A DNA stretch of 42,317 nucleotides from Gemmatimonadaceae bacterium (GTDB lineage: Bacteria > Gemmatimonadota > Gemmatimonadetes > Gemmatimonadales > Gemmatimonadaceae): positions 1-42,317 of the forward strand of contig JADYYN010000027.1 of assembly GCA_020853635.1 (NCBI GenBank), written 5' to 3'. Shown here in pieces: positions 8,181-16,221 of the stretch. The position numbers were made by a program, and so were the translations under genes. Every line of letters begins with the position of its first letter. Positions within the stretch are counted from its first letter, which is position 1. Under the pieces are notes generated by a model. It searched no databases. It was not told the origin of the DNA and was given only the letters and a program-made list of their open reading frames with translations.

Positions 8181-10077
8181 ACCCCGCCGCGGCGACGACC
8201 ATCGCCGCGCCTGAGAGCACCAACCCCGCCACGATGCTCTGCCGCGCGATCGACACCGCGCGCTGACCGATCCGCACCGCATCCTCGACGCGTGTGACAT
8301 CGTCGGCGAGCAGCACCACACCGGCCGCCTCGGCCGAGATGCCGCCGCCGTGTGCGGCGAGGGCCACACCGACGGTCGCCGCAGAGAGCGCGGGCGCGTC
8401 GTTCGTGCCGTCGCCCACCATGAGCACACGGCGGCCTTCGCGCTCGAGCTGCTTCACGGCCGCGACCTTGTCGTCGGGCATGAGGTCGCCGCGCGCTTCG
8501 GTGATGCCGAGGGCCTTCGCGACGGGCTCGACGTTGCTGGCGTGGTCACCGCTCAGGAGCACGGTGCGTGTGAGGCCGAGCGCGCCGAGTCGCGCGATGA
8601 ACGGGGCGAGCCCGTCGCGCATGCGATCGGCGAAGGAGATGACACCGGCAGCCGCGGAGGACGCCGCGCCGGATGTGGCGCCGGAGGTGACGCTACCCTC
8701 GATGGCCACGTACGCGCGCAATCCCTCGTCGGCGCTGGGCACATGCGCGTCCAGCGTCTCGCGAAGGGAGGGATGGCGCTCAGCCACCAGTGCCCGATTG
8801 CCGACCGTGACCCGACGGCCTTCTACGACGCCACTCACCCCGCGACCGGCTTCTTCCACGATGTCGCTCGCACGAGCGATGTCGAGGCCACGCGCGACCG
8901 CTTCCTCCACCACCGAGCGCGCGAGCAGATGTCCGCTCCCCACCTCGACGGCGGCGGCCGCACGCAACAGCGCAGCAGCGTCACTGCCATCGAGCGCGAC
9001 CACATCACTCACCGCGGGTCGCCCGTGCGTCAGCGTGCCCGTTTTGTCGAACACCACCGTGTCCACCCGCGCGAGCAGTTCGAGCGCCGTGCCGTTGCGT
9101 ACGATGACTTGCCGCCGAGCCGCGCGGTTGATCCCACCGATGATCGCCACCGGCGTCGCCAGCAGCAGCGGACACGGCGTCGCCACCACGAGCACCGCGA
9201 GCACACGGTCGGCATCGCCTGAGAGCCACCACGCGATCGCGCAGGTGACGAGCGTGATCGGCGTGAACCACACCGCCCACTTGTCGGCCAAGCGCTGGAT
9301 CGGTGACTTCTCGGCTTGCGCCGTGCGTACGAGCTCGACGATGCGCGCGTAGAGCGACTCGCGCGCCGGTGCCGTGACCAGCACGAGGATCGGCGACACG
9401 GTGTTCACGACACCCGAGCGCACGGCGCTTCCCGCTGCGACGCGCTCTGGAACGGCTTCGCCGGTGAGACGCGACGTGTCGAGTGACGAGCTGCCGTCGG
9501 CCACGGTGCCGTCGCAGGGCACCATCTCGCCGGGCCGCACCAGCACGCGGTCACCCACCACGATCTGTTCGGCCGGGATGTCCTCGATCACCGTCTCGTT
9601 CGTGACCCGATGCGCGATGCGCGGCGCAGCGGCTTCGAGCTCGCGCACGGCATTGCTCGCGCGTCCCTCGGCGTAGCGTTCGAGGAGTTCGCCGCCGGTC
9701 TGCATGAGGACGATCACGAGTCCGGCGAACGGCTGCTGCAACACGATCGCCGCGACGATCGCGAGCATGGCGACGACATCGGCCGCGAACTCGCCGCGGA
9801 GCATGCCGCGCACGGTGCGCCAGACCACCGGGGCTCCGAGCACGATGAGCGCCCCGAGCAGCACCGACGTGCTCCACGGGCTCGTCTGCGGCGAGAGCCG
9901 CATCAGCCCACCGACCAGCAACGCCAGCAGCGTGAGCGCGGGCGTCCGTGCGGCGGCGAGCGGGAAGGGCAGCCGCGACGCGAAGGTCCCCGCCGCCGGA
10001 TCGGCCGGTGAACGCGCGAGCGCCCCGTCGACCGGTGTGGTCGCGGGGCGCTCGGGTGCCGGCGGCGTGGTGCTCAC
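8068..10077 (-). CDS. heavy-metal P1B-type ATPase with TPC ion-site motif
   Basis: This 669-residue metal pump has phosphorylation motif DKTGTLTHG near residue 342, actuator motif LTGEAVP, hinge GDGTNDAPALSAA, and eight predicted spans ending in QEAIDVAVILNAL. The intramembrane motif near residues 298-301 is TPCP instead of the CPC of copper and zinc pumps. There is no N-terminal HMA domain and no CXXC. Known TPC-type pumps of the P1B-5 group are linked to nickel and iron, but those carry a C-terminal hemerythrin domain that is absent here, so the metal is not assigned. The start is GTG at 10077, 13 bases after a 52-residue membrane peptide gene. Its last 113 bases overlap ccoS tail-to-tail. 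Confidence 0.9.
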   Translation of the reverse strand: MSTTPPAPERPATTPVDGALARSPADPAAGTFASRLPFPLAAARTPALTLLALLVGGLMRLSPQTSPWSTSVLLGALIVLGAPVVWRTVRGMLRGEFAADVVAMLAIVAAIVLQQPFAGLVIVLMQTGGELLERYAEGRASNAVRELEAAAPRIAHRVTNETVIEDIPAEQIVVGDRVLVRPGEMVPCDGTVADGSSSLDTSRLTGEAVPERVAAGSAVRSGVVNTVSPILVLVTAPARESLYARIVELVRTAQAEKSPIQRLADKWAVWFTPITLVTCAIAWWLSGDADRVLAVLVVATPCPLLLATPVAIIGGINRAARRQVIVRNGTALELLARVDTVVFDKTGTLTHGRPAVSDVVALDGSDAAALLRAAAAVEVGSGHLLARSVVEEAVARGLDIARASDIVEEAGRGVSGVVEGRRVTVGNRALVAERHPSLRETLDAHVPSADEGLRAYVAIEGSVTSGATSGAASSAAAGVISFADRMRDGLAPFIARLGALGLTRTVLLSGDHASNVEPVAKALGITEARGDLMPDDKVAAVKQLEREGRRVLMVGDGTNDAPALSAATVGVALAAHGGGISAEAAGVVLLADDVTRVEDAVRIGQRAVSIARQSIVAGLVLSGAAMVVAAAGFIPPTAGALIQEAIDVAVILNALRAAQGPRGVPASPE

Positions 10078-10090
10078 GTCGTCGACGTCT

Positions 10091-10249
10091 TCAATGCGTC
10101 TGCTCGGCGGACGCTTCGTGGCCGGCGAACTTGTCGTTGGTGAGCTTCACGGTCACCAACACGACGATCGCGAGTGCGACGAGGCCGATCAACAGTCCCT
10201 TGAAGGCGGCGGCGGTGTCGCGGCCGGTCATCGGGGTTCCAGCGGTCAT
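10091..10249 (-). CDS. 52-residue single-span membrane peptide upstream of the TPC ATPase
   Basis: On the - strand an ATG at 10249 opens a 52-codon frame ending in TGA at 10091. The peptide has a charged N-terminus with TGRDTAAAFKG, one clear hydrophobic span (about residues 18-35, GLLIGLVALAIVVLVTVK) and a short polar tail ending EASAEQTH. It sits between the cyclophilin gene and the P-type ATPase, 13 bases before the latter, so co-transcription with the pump is likely. I do not recognise a family. A role as an accessory subunit of the pump is only suggested by position. Confidence 0.7.
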   Translation of the reverse strand: MTAGTPMTGRDTAAAFKGLLIGLVALAIVVLVTVKLTNDKFAGHEASAEQTH

Positions 10250-10291
10250 GGGGGGATCCTCAGGTCGGGGGGAGAGCGGTGCCGGCGGCGG

Positions 10292-10750
10292 TCAGGAAAC
10301 GCGCACCGTTACCATATGATCGTTCTGGGTGAGCTGATTCATGACATCCAGGCCCGAAGTGATCTGGCCGAAGACCGTGTGTACGCCGTTGAGATGACGC
10401 GTATTGGCCTCGCTGAGCACCATGAAGAACTGCGAGCCGCCGGTGTCCTTGCCGGCGTGGGCCATGGAGAGCGCGCCCACCTTGTGGGTCTGCGGATTGC
10501 CCTTGGTCTCGCACTTGATAGTCCAGCCCGGGCCACCGGTGCCCGGCGGGCCCTTGGGCGTACCGCCGATCTTGGCATTCGGGCAGCCGCCCTGCACGAC
10601 GAACTCGGGGATCACGCGGTGGAAGCGGATCTGATCGTAGTACCCGTCGTTCGCGAGCTTCTCGAAGTTCGACACCGTGCCCGGCGCGTCCTTCTCGAAC
10701 AGTTCAGCGACGATGGTGCCCGTGTTGGTCTCGAAGGTGGCCGTTTTCAT
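10292..10750 (-). CDS. cyclophilin-type peptidyl-prolyl cis-trans isomerase
   Basis: This 152-residue PpiB-like enzyme catalyses cis-trans isomerisation of prolyl bonds during protein folding. Family motifs are present in order: [26 protein letters not shown] with the catalytic arginine, [18 protein letters not shown] with the active-site glutamine and phenylalanine, and HTVFGQI. There is no signal peptide, so it is probably cytoplasmic. It is the last gene of the - strand block that starts at 16195. It is separated from the TonB-domain lipoprotein gene by 137 bases of heptamer repeats. Confidence 0.95.
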   Translation of the reverse strand: MKTATFETNTGTIVAELFEKDAPGTVSNFEKLANDGYYDQIRFHRVIPEFVVQGGCPNAKIGGTPKGPPGTGGPGWTIKCETKGNPQTHKVGALSMAHAGKDTGGSQFFMVLSEANTRHLNGVHTVFGQITSGLDVMNQLTQNDHMVTVRVS

Positions 10751-10756
10751 GAGTTT

Positions 10757-10889
10757 GGATGGCGGAAGGCAGATGGCGGATGGTAGATGAACGGCGGTTG
10801 CGCTGCTCGAAATCTAGCGGTTCGCGGCCCCCGCTGGACCCCCCGCATCGCCCGCAAACCGCCCTCCACCGTCCCCCATCCACCATCTC
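10757..10889 (-). repeat. imperfect heptamer arrays in inverted arrangement around a short stem
   Basis: Between the lipoprotein stop and the cyclophilin start are two blocks of degenerate 7-bp units. One (10757-10791) reads GGATGGC, GGAAGGC, AGATGGC, GGATGGT, AGATGAA on the + strand. The other (10862-10889) reads GAGATGG, TGGATGG, GGGACGG, TGGAGGG on the - strand, starting inside the TGA stop codon. The blocks face each other, and inside them GGCGGTT (10793-10799) can pair with AACCGCC (10857-10863). The whole region could form one long imperfect stem. Function is unknown; related arrays follow three other genes. Confidence 0.6.
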
Positions 10890-11367
10890 AGCGCGTCGTC
10901 CGCGCAGCGGACGACGCGCTGAACAAATAGAACCGCGGCACCTTGCACCCGTTCCGCAGCGCCGGCTCGAACTTCCACTTCGCGATCGCCGCCTTGGCGC
11001 CGTTGGTGAACCACACGTTCGACGATTCGATCACCGCGAACGTGCTCATGTCCGGTTTGCCGAGTGTGTCGACGAGGACCTCCACCTTGATGACGGATGA
11101 TCCGTCGCGACGGAGAGCCGTACGCGGCACGGGACGCCGGATGGGCGCCGGATCCATCTTGATCGGCGTGGGCACACGCTCCACTTCCAACCGCGGATTG
11201 AGCGCCGCGTCCTCGCGTGCGAGCACGCAGGGGTCCTTCGGTGGCTCGAGCAGCTGGGCGTTGGTCCCCACCTCGGGCTTGGGCGCCGACGCACAGGCGG
11301 CGGCGAGGATGAGCGCGAAAGCGGTAGCAGTGAATGCGAGCGGACGAAACGAGCGCGACGAGGACAT
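10888..11367 (-). CDS. TonB C-terminal-domain lipoprotein
   Basis: The predicted precursor has 159 residues. A signal sequence ends in a lipobox-like LAAAC, so the mature protein is probably a lipoprotein. The C-terminal 85 residues resemble the TonB/TonB-like box (VEVLVDTLGKPD, then AAIAKWKFEPALRNG). It lacks the membrane helix and long proline linker of a true TonB, so it probably is not an energy transducer. The ATG at 11367 is chosen over an upstream in-frame start because the signal peptide begins there. It lies 10 bases after nth. A perfect hairpin occupies its last codons. Confidence 0.8.
   Translation of the reverse strand: MSSSRSFRPLAFTATAFALILAAACASAPKPEVGTNAQLLEPPKDPCVLAREDAALNPRLEVERVPTPIKMDPAPIRRPVPRTALRRDGSSVIKVEVLVDTLGKPDMSTFAVIESSNVWFTNGAKAAIAKWKFEPALRNGCKVPRFYLFSASSAARTTR
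10891..10919 (-). terminator. perfect 13-bp hairpin at the end of the lipoprotein coding sequence
   Basis: GCGCGTCGTCCGC (10891-10903) and its exact reverse complement (10907-10919) are separated by a 3-base loop. The stem lies in the last codons of the lipoprotein gene and ends directly before its TGA. There is no T-run after it, so an intrinsic terminator is possible but unproven. It could instead protect the mRNA 3' end or attenuate the cyclophilin gene. Confidence 0.5.
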
Positions 11368-11377
11368 CGGGGTCAGG

Positions 11378-12100
11378 TCAGGGGTGGTACGACGGGCAGA
11401 TATCAGCCAGCACACAGGCGTTGCAGCGTGGCTTGCGGGCGTCGCAGGTGCGCCGCCCGTGCCAGATCATCAGGTGGGAAAGTTGGGCCCAGCTCTCGCG
11501 CGCGAACAGCGGGATGAGCGCCTTCTCGATCCGGACAGCGTCGGTCTCACGGGTGAGCATGAAGCGCAGCGAGAGCCGTGCGACGTGTGTGTCGACCACG
11601 ATCCCCTCGTTGAGACCGAACGCATTGCCGAGCACCACGTTGGCGGTCTTGCGACCGATGCCGGGCAACACGACCAACTCGTCCATGGTACGCGGCAACA
11701 CGCCGCCGTGTTCCGCGACGAGCATGCGCGCGAGACCCTGGATGGACTTCGCCTTGTTGCGGAAGAATCCGGTGCTCTTGATGACCTCCTCGATCTCCTC
11801 GAGTGGCGCCGCCGCGAGTGACGCGGGATCGGGCCAGCGGGCGAAGAGCACCGGCGTGACCATGTTCACGCGTTTGTCGGTGCATTGCGCCGACAGCACT
11901 GTGGCTACGGCAAGCTCGAACGGATTGCGATAGTCGAGTTCGCAGTGTGCGTCCGGATACTCCGCAGTGAGCCGGCGCTGGATCTCCGCGGCGTGCTCGC
12001 GCAGCGCGGTGCCGCGCCGCATGGGCGCTCGACGCGGGCGCTTGGGTGCCGCGGTCTTGCCGGTCTTCCGCACCGCCTTCTTGCCTGCCACGCGCGTCAC
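11378..12100 (-). CDS. nth: endonuclease III (DNA glycosylase/AP lyase)
   Basis: Endonuclease III removes oxidised pyrimidines and cleaves the resulting abasic site in base excision repair. The 240-residue protein has the helix-hairpin-helix LPGIGRKTANVVL with the catalytic lysine, the catalytic aspartate in VDTHVARLS, and the C-terminal iron-sulfur loop with spacing C-x6-C-x2-C-x5-C. The first 25 residues are a lysine/arginine-rich extension. The start overlaps the stop of polX by ATGA, so the two repair genes are translationally coupled. Confidence 0.97.
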   Translation of the reverse strand: MTRVAGKKAVRKTGKTAAPKRPRRAPMRRGTALREHAAEIQRRLTAEYPDAHCELDYRNPFELAVATVLSAQCTDKRVNMVTPVLFARWPDPASLAAAPLEEIEEVIKSTGFFRNKAKSIQGLARMLVAEHGGVLPRTMDELVVLPGIGRKTANVVLGNAFGLNEGIVVDTHVARLSLRFMLTRETDAVRIEKALIPLFARESWAQLSHLMIWHGRRTCDARKPRCNACVLADICPSYHP

Positions 12101-13839
12101 GCCGTCGCGCGCGCGAGGCTGGCCAGACGCCGGCGCGTGGTCGCGAACTCCACGATCGCATCCGCGCTGCGCGTGTTGATCACATCGCCCGCGGTGAGCC
12201 AGCCCTTCCGCGCCATGCCGATGCCGAGCGCCATGTTCTCGAGTCCGTCCACCGAGTGCGCGTCGGGGCCGATCTCGATGCGCGTACCGTGGCGGCTCGC
12301 CGTGCGGCAGAGCCGCCAGTCGAGGTCGAGTCGGTGCGGATCGGCATTGAGCTCCACGGCCACGCCGAGCTGGCCGGCGCGCTGCAGCACGGCATCCATG
12401 TCGATCGCGTAGGGCTCGCGCGTGAGCAGCAATCGCCCGGTGGGATGCCCGAGGATCGCCATGTGCGGATCCTCGAGCGCCTTGATTACGCGGTCGGTCA
12501 TCTGCGTCTCGTTCATGCCGAACCGCGAATGCACGGACGCGATCACATAGTCGAACTTGTCGAGCACTTCCACCGGATAATCGATGCGCCCGCAGGGCAG
12601 GATATCCGCCTCGACACCCTTGAGCACGCGGAAGTCGCTGAAGCTCGCGTTGATCGCATCGATCTCATCGTGCTGTTGCGCGAGCGACTCCGCCGTGAGC
12701 CCGCCGGCGTAGAACGCCGACTGCGAGTGGTCGGAAATGCCGAGGTACTTCCAGCCGCGTTTGCGTGCCTCGGCGGCGAGCTCGGCGATGGTCGCACCGC
12801 CGTCGGAGTACTGCGAGTGGCAGTGCAGCACGCCCTGGATGTCGGCGAGCTCGATGAGCTGCGGCATGCTGCCATCGAGGGCGGCCTGCGACTCACCCAA
12901 GCCCTCGCGGAGTTCGGGCGGCAACCACGGCAGTCCGATGGAGGCGTAGAGTGCGGGCTCATCGGCGAGTTCCACCGCGCTGCCGTCGGCGCGCCGGAGA
13001 TGCCGCGCCTCGAGCGTGAGGCCGCGGAGTGCGGCGCGCGCGGTGACTTCTGCCACATGCGACTCGGAGCCGGTGGCACGGAACCAACTCACGGCGAACT
13101 CGTCTGCGGTGACGCAGTGGAGCAGGAGGCGGATGCCATCGTCGTAGCGGATGGCGACCTCGCGCGTGCCACTGCCGACGGAATCGCGCACGCCGGGCGC
13201 GCGCGCGAGTGCTGCGGCGATCGCTTCAGGCTCGCGGACACAGGCTGCGACGATCTCCACTTCGCGCACCGTCTCGCAGTGCCGTCGAATGGCGCCACCG
13301 ATCTCGGCGCGCACCACGCCCGGCTGCCGGCGCACCACCGCGAGCAAGCGCTCGGCTTCCGCGCGGCCGTGCGGGAAGAGGATCTGCGCCCCCGACTCCT
13401 TGAGCCACGCGATGCCCCGCAGCACCTGCTCGGCCGTGCGCGCGCCGAAGCGCGGTAGCTCGGCGAGTCGGCCGTCGCGCGCGGCGTCTTCGAGCTCCTG
13501 CAGCGTGTCGATGCCGAGCCCTTCGTGGATGCGGCGAATGCGCGAGGGGCCGAGTCCGGGGACGCGCAGCATCTCGAACAGGCCTTCGGGTGTGCTCTCG
13601 CGGAGGCGGTCGAGCAGTGTGGACTCGCCGGTGGCCTTCAGGTCCTCGAGGACCTCGATCACTTCGGGGGCGAAGCGGCGGCGGTCCCGGCGGAGGAGTT
13701 CCGCGATGGGCTGGCCTTCGGACGCCGCGAGCGAGCGCGCCGCGTCGGCGAACGGCGCGGGCACGGTGGGATCCTCACCCTGGAGTTCGAGGAGGGCGAC
13801 GATCTCATGCAGGAGGTGAGCGACGGCTTTGGAATCCAC
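12097..13839 (-). CDS. polX: family X DNA polymerase-like protein with PHP nuclease domain; polymerase site degenerate
   Basis: This 580-residue protein has the bacterial PolX layout: helix-hairpin-helix region (residues 1-150), nucleotidyltransferase region (about 160-310) and C-terminal PHP domain (about 330-575). PHP metal ligands are all visible: LHCHSQYSDG, SDHS, KGVEADI, SVHSRF, GHPTGR, ELNADP and GPDAHS. In the polymerase part the usual GSxRR reads GAIRR, the catalytic DxD reads EVE near residue 193, the third aspartate aligns with leucine in RLLLHC, and the TGSKxHN motif reads TGSESHV. Polymerase activity is therefore doubtful, while the exonuclease/AP-endonuclease part looks intact. 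GTG at 13839 is chosen because the family-like sequence starts there; a longer form from 13923 is possible. Confidence 0.9.
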   Translation of the reverse strand: MDSKAVAHLLHEIVALLELQGEDPTVPAPFADAARSLAASEGQPIAELLRRDRRRFAPEVIEVLEDLKATGESTLLDRLRESTPEGLFEMLRVPGLGPSRIRRIHEGLGIDTLQELEDAARDGRLAELPRFGARTAEQVLRGIAWLKESGAQILFPHGRAEAERLLAVVRRQPGVVRAEIGGAIRRHCETVREVEIVAACVREPEAIAAALARAPGVRDSVGSGTREVAIRYDDGIRLLLHCVTADEFAVSWFRATGSESHVAEVTARAALRGLTLEARHLRRADGSAVELADEPALYASIGLPWLPPELREGLGESQAALDGSMPQLIELADIQGVLHCHSQYSDGGATIAELAAEARKRGWKYLGISDHSQSAFYAGGLTAESLAQQHDEIDAINASFSDFRVLKGVEADILPCGRIDYPVEVLDKFDYVIASVHSRFGMNETQMTDRVIKALEDPHMAILGHPTGRLLLTREPYAIDMDAVLQRAGQLGVAVELNADPHRLDLDWRLCRTASRHGTRIEIGPDAHSVDGLENMALGIGMARKGWLTAGDVINTRSADAIVEFATTRRRLASLARATA

Positions 13840-13910
13840 GCCTGAATGTAGCGAGCGGGCGGGTGCTTCGGACGTGCGGGGTGGGGTGGTGGGAGGGTGT
13901 GTGTACTGCC

Positions 13911-13945
13911 TCACATCTCCCATCTCACATCTCCCATCTCAGGTC
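13911..13945 (-). repeat. heptamer tandem array starting at a stop codon
   Basis: On the - strand the sequence reads GACCTGA, GATGGGA, GATGTGA, GATGGGA, GATGTGA, five units in strict 7-bp phase. The first unit contains the last codons and the TGA of the 151-residue protein gene. It lies in the gap between that gene and polX (13840-13938). Past the array the gap is pyrimidine-rich with no hairpin that I can see. Confidence 0.75.
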
Positions 13946-14394
13946 TCAATCCCCGCATGCTCCCCGAGCTTGTCGATCAGCGCGTGCAGCTGCTGCTCCG
14001 TGAGATCGATCTCCTGTGCAGCGCCTTCCACATCGAGAAGGCCGGCACGCATGGAGACCGCGACTTGATTGAGATAGCGGATCTTCGCGAGGATCTCTTC
14101 CGTCTGGCGGCGCAGGCCACGGAACTTGCGCTTCTCCGCGAGTGCGCGCTTGTGACGCTTCACCATCTCCGGCTCGGTGAGCCGCTTGGTCTGTGCGATC
14201 ACTTCGTCGCGCGTTCGACCGGGGAAGGCGCCGCGGTCCGGCAGCCCCAGGTCGTCCCACGATTCGTCGGCGAACCAGAGGCGACCCACGTACTCGATGC
14301 CGTCGAACACGATGCGCACGGAGACGTTGTAGCGTCGTCCATCGTGCTCGATCGTGCCGACATGCGGTTGGGTGATCTCGTCCGGCGGCGTCAT
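13939..14394 (-). CDS. unknown 151-residue protein with basic helical middle
   Basis: I do not recognise a family. Residues 1-55 look beta-rich (a small domain with RRYNVSVRIVFDGIEYVGRLWF). Residues 60-110 are highly charged and helical (RHKRALAEKRKFRGLRRQ), and the C-terminal 40 residues are also helical. There is no signal peptide or membrane span, so it is probably cytoplasmic. The start overlaps the stop of the upstream hydrolase gene by ATGA. Its stop codon is part of a heptamer array that separates it from polX. The coupled position supports a real gene. Confidence 0.75.
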   Translation of the reverse strand: MTPPDEITQPHVGTIEHDGRRYNVSVRIVFDGIEYVGRLWFADESWDDLGLPDRGAFPGRTRDEVIAQTKRLTEPEMVKRHKRALAEKRKFRGLRRQTEEILAKIRYLNQVAVSMRAGLLDVEGAAQEIDLTEQQLHALIDKLGEHAGIET

Positions 14395-15293
14395 GAGGGT
14401 CGGATCAGCGACTCGGTATCGTGAAGGAACTCGCGCAGCGCGGAGAAGAGCGCGTCAGGTTGCTCAACATACGGCACGTGCCCGCAGTCATCCAGCCAGG
14501 CGGTCTGCGCAGACAACGCACTCGCGACCTCGGCCGCTGAGGCGAGCGGGATCGGGTCCTGCCTGCCGTGAACGACCAGCGACGGGATGCGAAGGTCACG
14601 TAGGCCCGGCAGCAGGTCGAATGCCCCCAGCGACTCCCAGATCGATTGTTGGACACGACCCGTACCGCGGAATGGGGTCAGCTCCCGGGCCCGGGCGGGA
14701 TCGGCGAAGTAGCCGGCGACGCTCAACTCGAATGTCCGCTGCTTGAACGCCTCGGGGTCGCGTTCGCGCAGCCCGCTTGCGGCGAGTGCCTCGCGCAGCG
14801 CGGCGACCTCCGGTCCGGACTGACGCCGGGCGAACTCGGCCTCGAACTCGTTGCGAAAGGTGCGTGTGGCCGGTGCCGGGTTGATCAACACCATCCGCGC
14901 CGGCACCGCCCCCGCACGACCCGCGTTCGATTCCATCGCGTAGAGCAGGGTCAGCAGCGCGCCCCACGAGTATCCCACCAACGTGAGCGGGCCAGGCGCG
15001 AGCTCGGCGATCACCGCCGTGAGGTCTTGCACCTGCGTCTGCCAGGTGATCGGCGTGCGGTCGTCCGTTTTGGATCGCCCGCCACCACGCTGATCGTAGA
15101 ACACGCACTCGCGCGTCTCCGCCAATGCCAGCATCTGCGGAAGCAGATACTCATGATGCGCGCCCGGGCCGCCATGCAGCACGAGCATGCGGCTCTCGGG
15201 GACGAGCGGGGCGTAGCGACACCAATAGAGCGGAAGGGGCGTGCTGGTGGTGTAGCCGTCAGCGCGTGGAGCCGGGATCGGAGGCATCGTCAA
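14391..15293 (-). CDS. alpha/beta hydrolase, proline iminopeptidase-like
   Basis: This 300-residue serine hydrolase has the prolyl-aminopeptidase features: oxyanion-hole motif HGGPGAHHEYLLP near residue 40, FYDQRGGGRS, the nucleophile in GYSWGA near residue 107, the acid in HGRQDP, and the histidine in DDCGHVPY. The HGGPG and DQRG motifs fit removal of N-terminal proline from peptides, though related aminoacyl-ester hydrolases share them. No signal peptide is seen. It overlaps both neighbours by 4 bases (ATGA), placing it firmly in the - strand operon. Confidence 0.9.
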   Translation of the reverse strand: MTMPPIPAPRADGYTTSTPLPLYWCRYAPLVPESRMLVLHGGPGAHHEYLLPQMLALAETRECVFYDQRGGGRSKTDDRTPITWQTQVQDLTAVIAELAPGPLTLVGYSWGALLTLLYAMESNAGRAGAVPARMVLINPAPATRTFRNEFEAEFARRQSGPEVAALREALAASGLRERDPEAFKQRTFELSVAGYFADPARARELTPFRGTGRVQQSIWESLGAFDLLPGLRDLRIPSLVVHGRQDPIPLASAAEVASALSAQTAWLDDCGHVPYVEQPDALFSALREFLHDTESLIRPS

Positions 15294-16195
15294 CCGAGGA
15301 AGTCGCGCGCGATGCGCGCGGTGTTCGCGTGCACCCGCACGGTGTCATGGATATCACGACCATAACCGCCTGCGATGGCGATTGCGACCGGGACGCCCAC
15401 GCTGCGCACCGCGTCGAGCACCATAGCGTCACGGCGCATGAGTCCGTCGAACGTGAGCTTGAGCCGGCCGAGCGTGTCGCCCTCGTGTGGATCGGCGCCG
15501 GCGAGATAGAACACCAGGTCCGGTCGCGACTCTGCGAGAACACTCGGCAACACGTCGCCGAGTCGCTCGAGGTACTCGCTGTCGCCGGTGCCGTCCTCGA
15601 GCTCGACGTCGAGCCGTCCGGCCACTTTCCGGAACGGATAGTTGCGACGGCCGTGCATCGAGAAGGTGAATGCGGCGTCGTCGCCGGCGAAGAGCGCATG
15701 CGTGCCGTTGCCCTGGTGCACGTCGAGATCGATGATCGCCACGCGGGTGATGCGCCCCTGCGCGCGGAGTGCCGCCGTGGCGATCGCGACGTCGTTGAGC
15801 ACGCAGAATCCCTCGCCATGCGTTGCGAACGCGTGGTGTGTGCCACCGGCGAGGTTCATCGCGATGCCGACGTCGAGCGCGTGGGTCGCGGCTTCGAGCG
15901 TGCCTCCACTCGCACGCAGCGAGCGCTCTACCAAGTGCTCGCTCCATGGGAATCCCAGCGTGCGTTGCTCCGCGCTGGGCATGGTGCCGTGGAGGAGCCG
16001 TTCGATATACGCCGTGTCGTGCACACGCGCGATGTCCTCGAGCGGCGCGCGAGCGGGGTCGTGCAGAGCCTCGGGTCGCACGATGCCCTCTGCGAGCACG
16101 GCATCACGCAGCAGCGCGTACTTCGCGATCGGGAACCGGTGCCCCTCAGGCAACGGGATGACGTAGTGCGCACTCGACCAGGCGTGCAGCCCCAT
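15290..16195 (-). CDS. histone deacetylase family protein (AcuC/acetylpolyamine amidohydrolase-like)
   Basis: This 301-residue zinc hydrolase removes acetyl groups from lysines or polyamines. Key residues are visible: the histidine pair in GGTHHAF near residue 118, the zinc ligands in IIDLDVHQGNGTHALF near 155, the ligand aspartate in YLAGADPHEGDTLG near 233, and the catalytic tyrosine in AGGYG. The active site looks complete. The ATG at 16195 gives the usual family N-terminus (HYVIPLPEGHRFPIAKY). It is the first gene of the tightly coupled - strand group and lies 26 bases after the amidohydrolase at 16222. Confidence 0.93.
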   Translation of the reverse strand: MGLHAWSSAHYVIPLPEGHRFPIAKYALLRDAVLAEGIVRPEALHDPARAPLEDIARVHDTAYIERLLHGTMPSAEQRTLGFPWSEHLVERSLRASGGTLEAATHALDVGIAMNLAGGTHHAFATHGEGFCVLNDVAIATAALRAQGRITRVAIIDLDVHQGNGTHALFAGDDAAFTFSMHGRRNYPFRKVAGRLDVELEDGTGDSEYLERLGDVLPSVLAESRPDLVFYLAGADPHEGDTLGRLKLTFDGLMRRDAMVLDAVRSVGVPVAIAIAGGYGRDIHDTVRVHANTARIARDFLG

Positions 16196-16221
16196 CGCGG
16201 ATGCCGTCGCGCGTGTCGTGA

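Noticed and set aside
10888-11367. A true TonB energy transducer
   Set aside because: It has a lipoprotein signal and no membrane helix or long proline linker, and no ExbB/ExbD genes are near.
12046-13458. A 470-codon + strand frame across nth and polX
   Set aside because: It mirrors two well-supported genes and has a composition typical of antisense frames.
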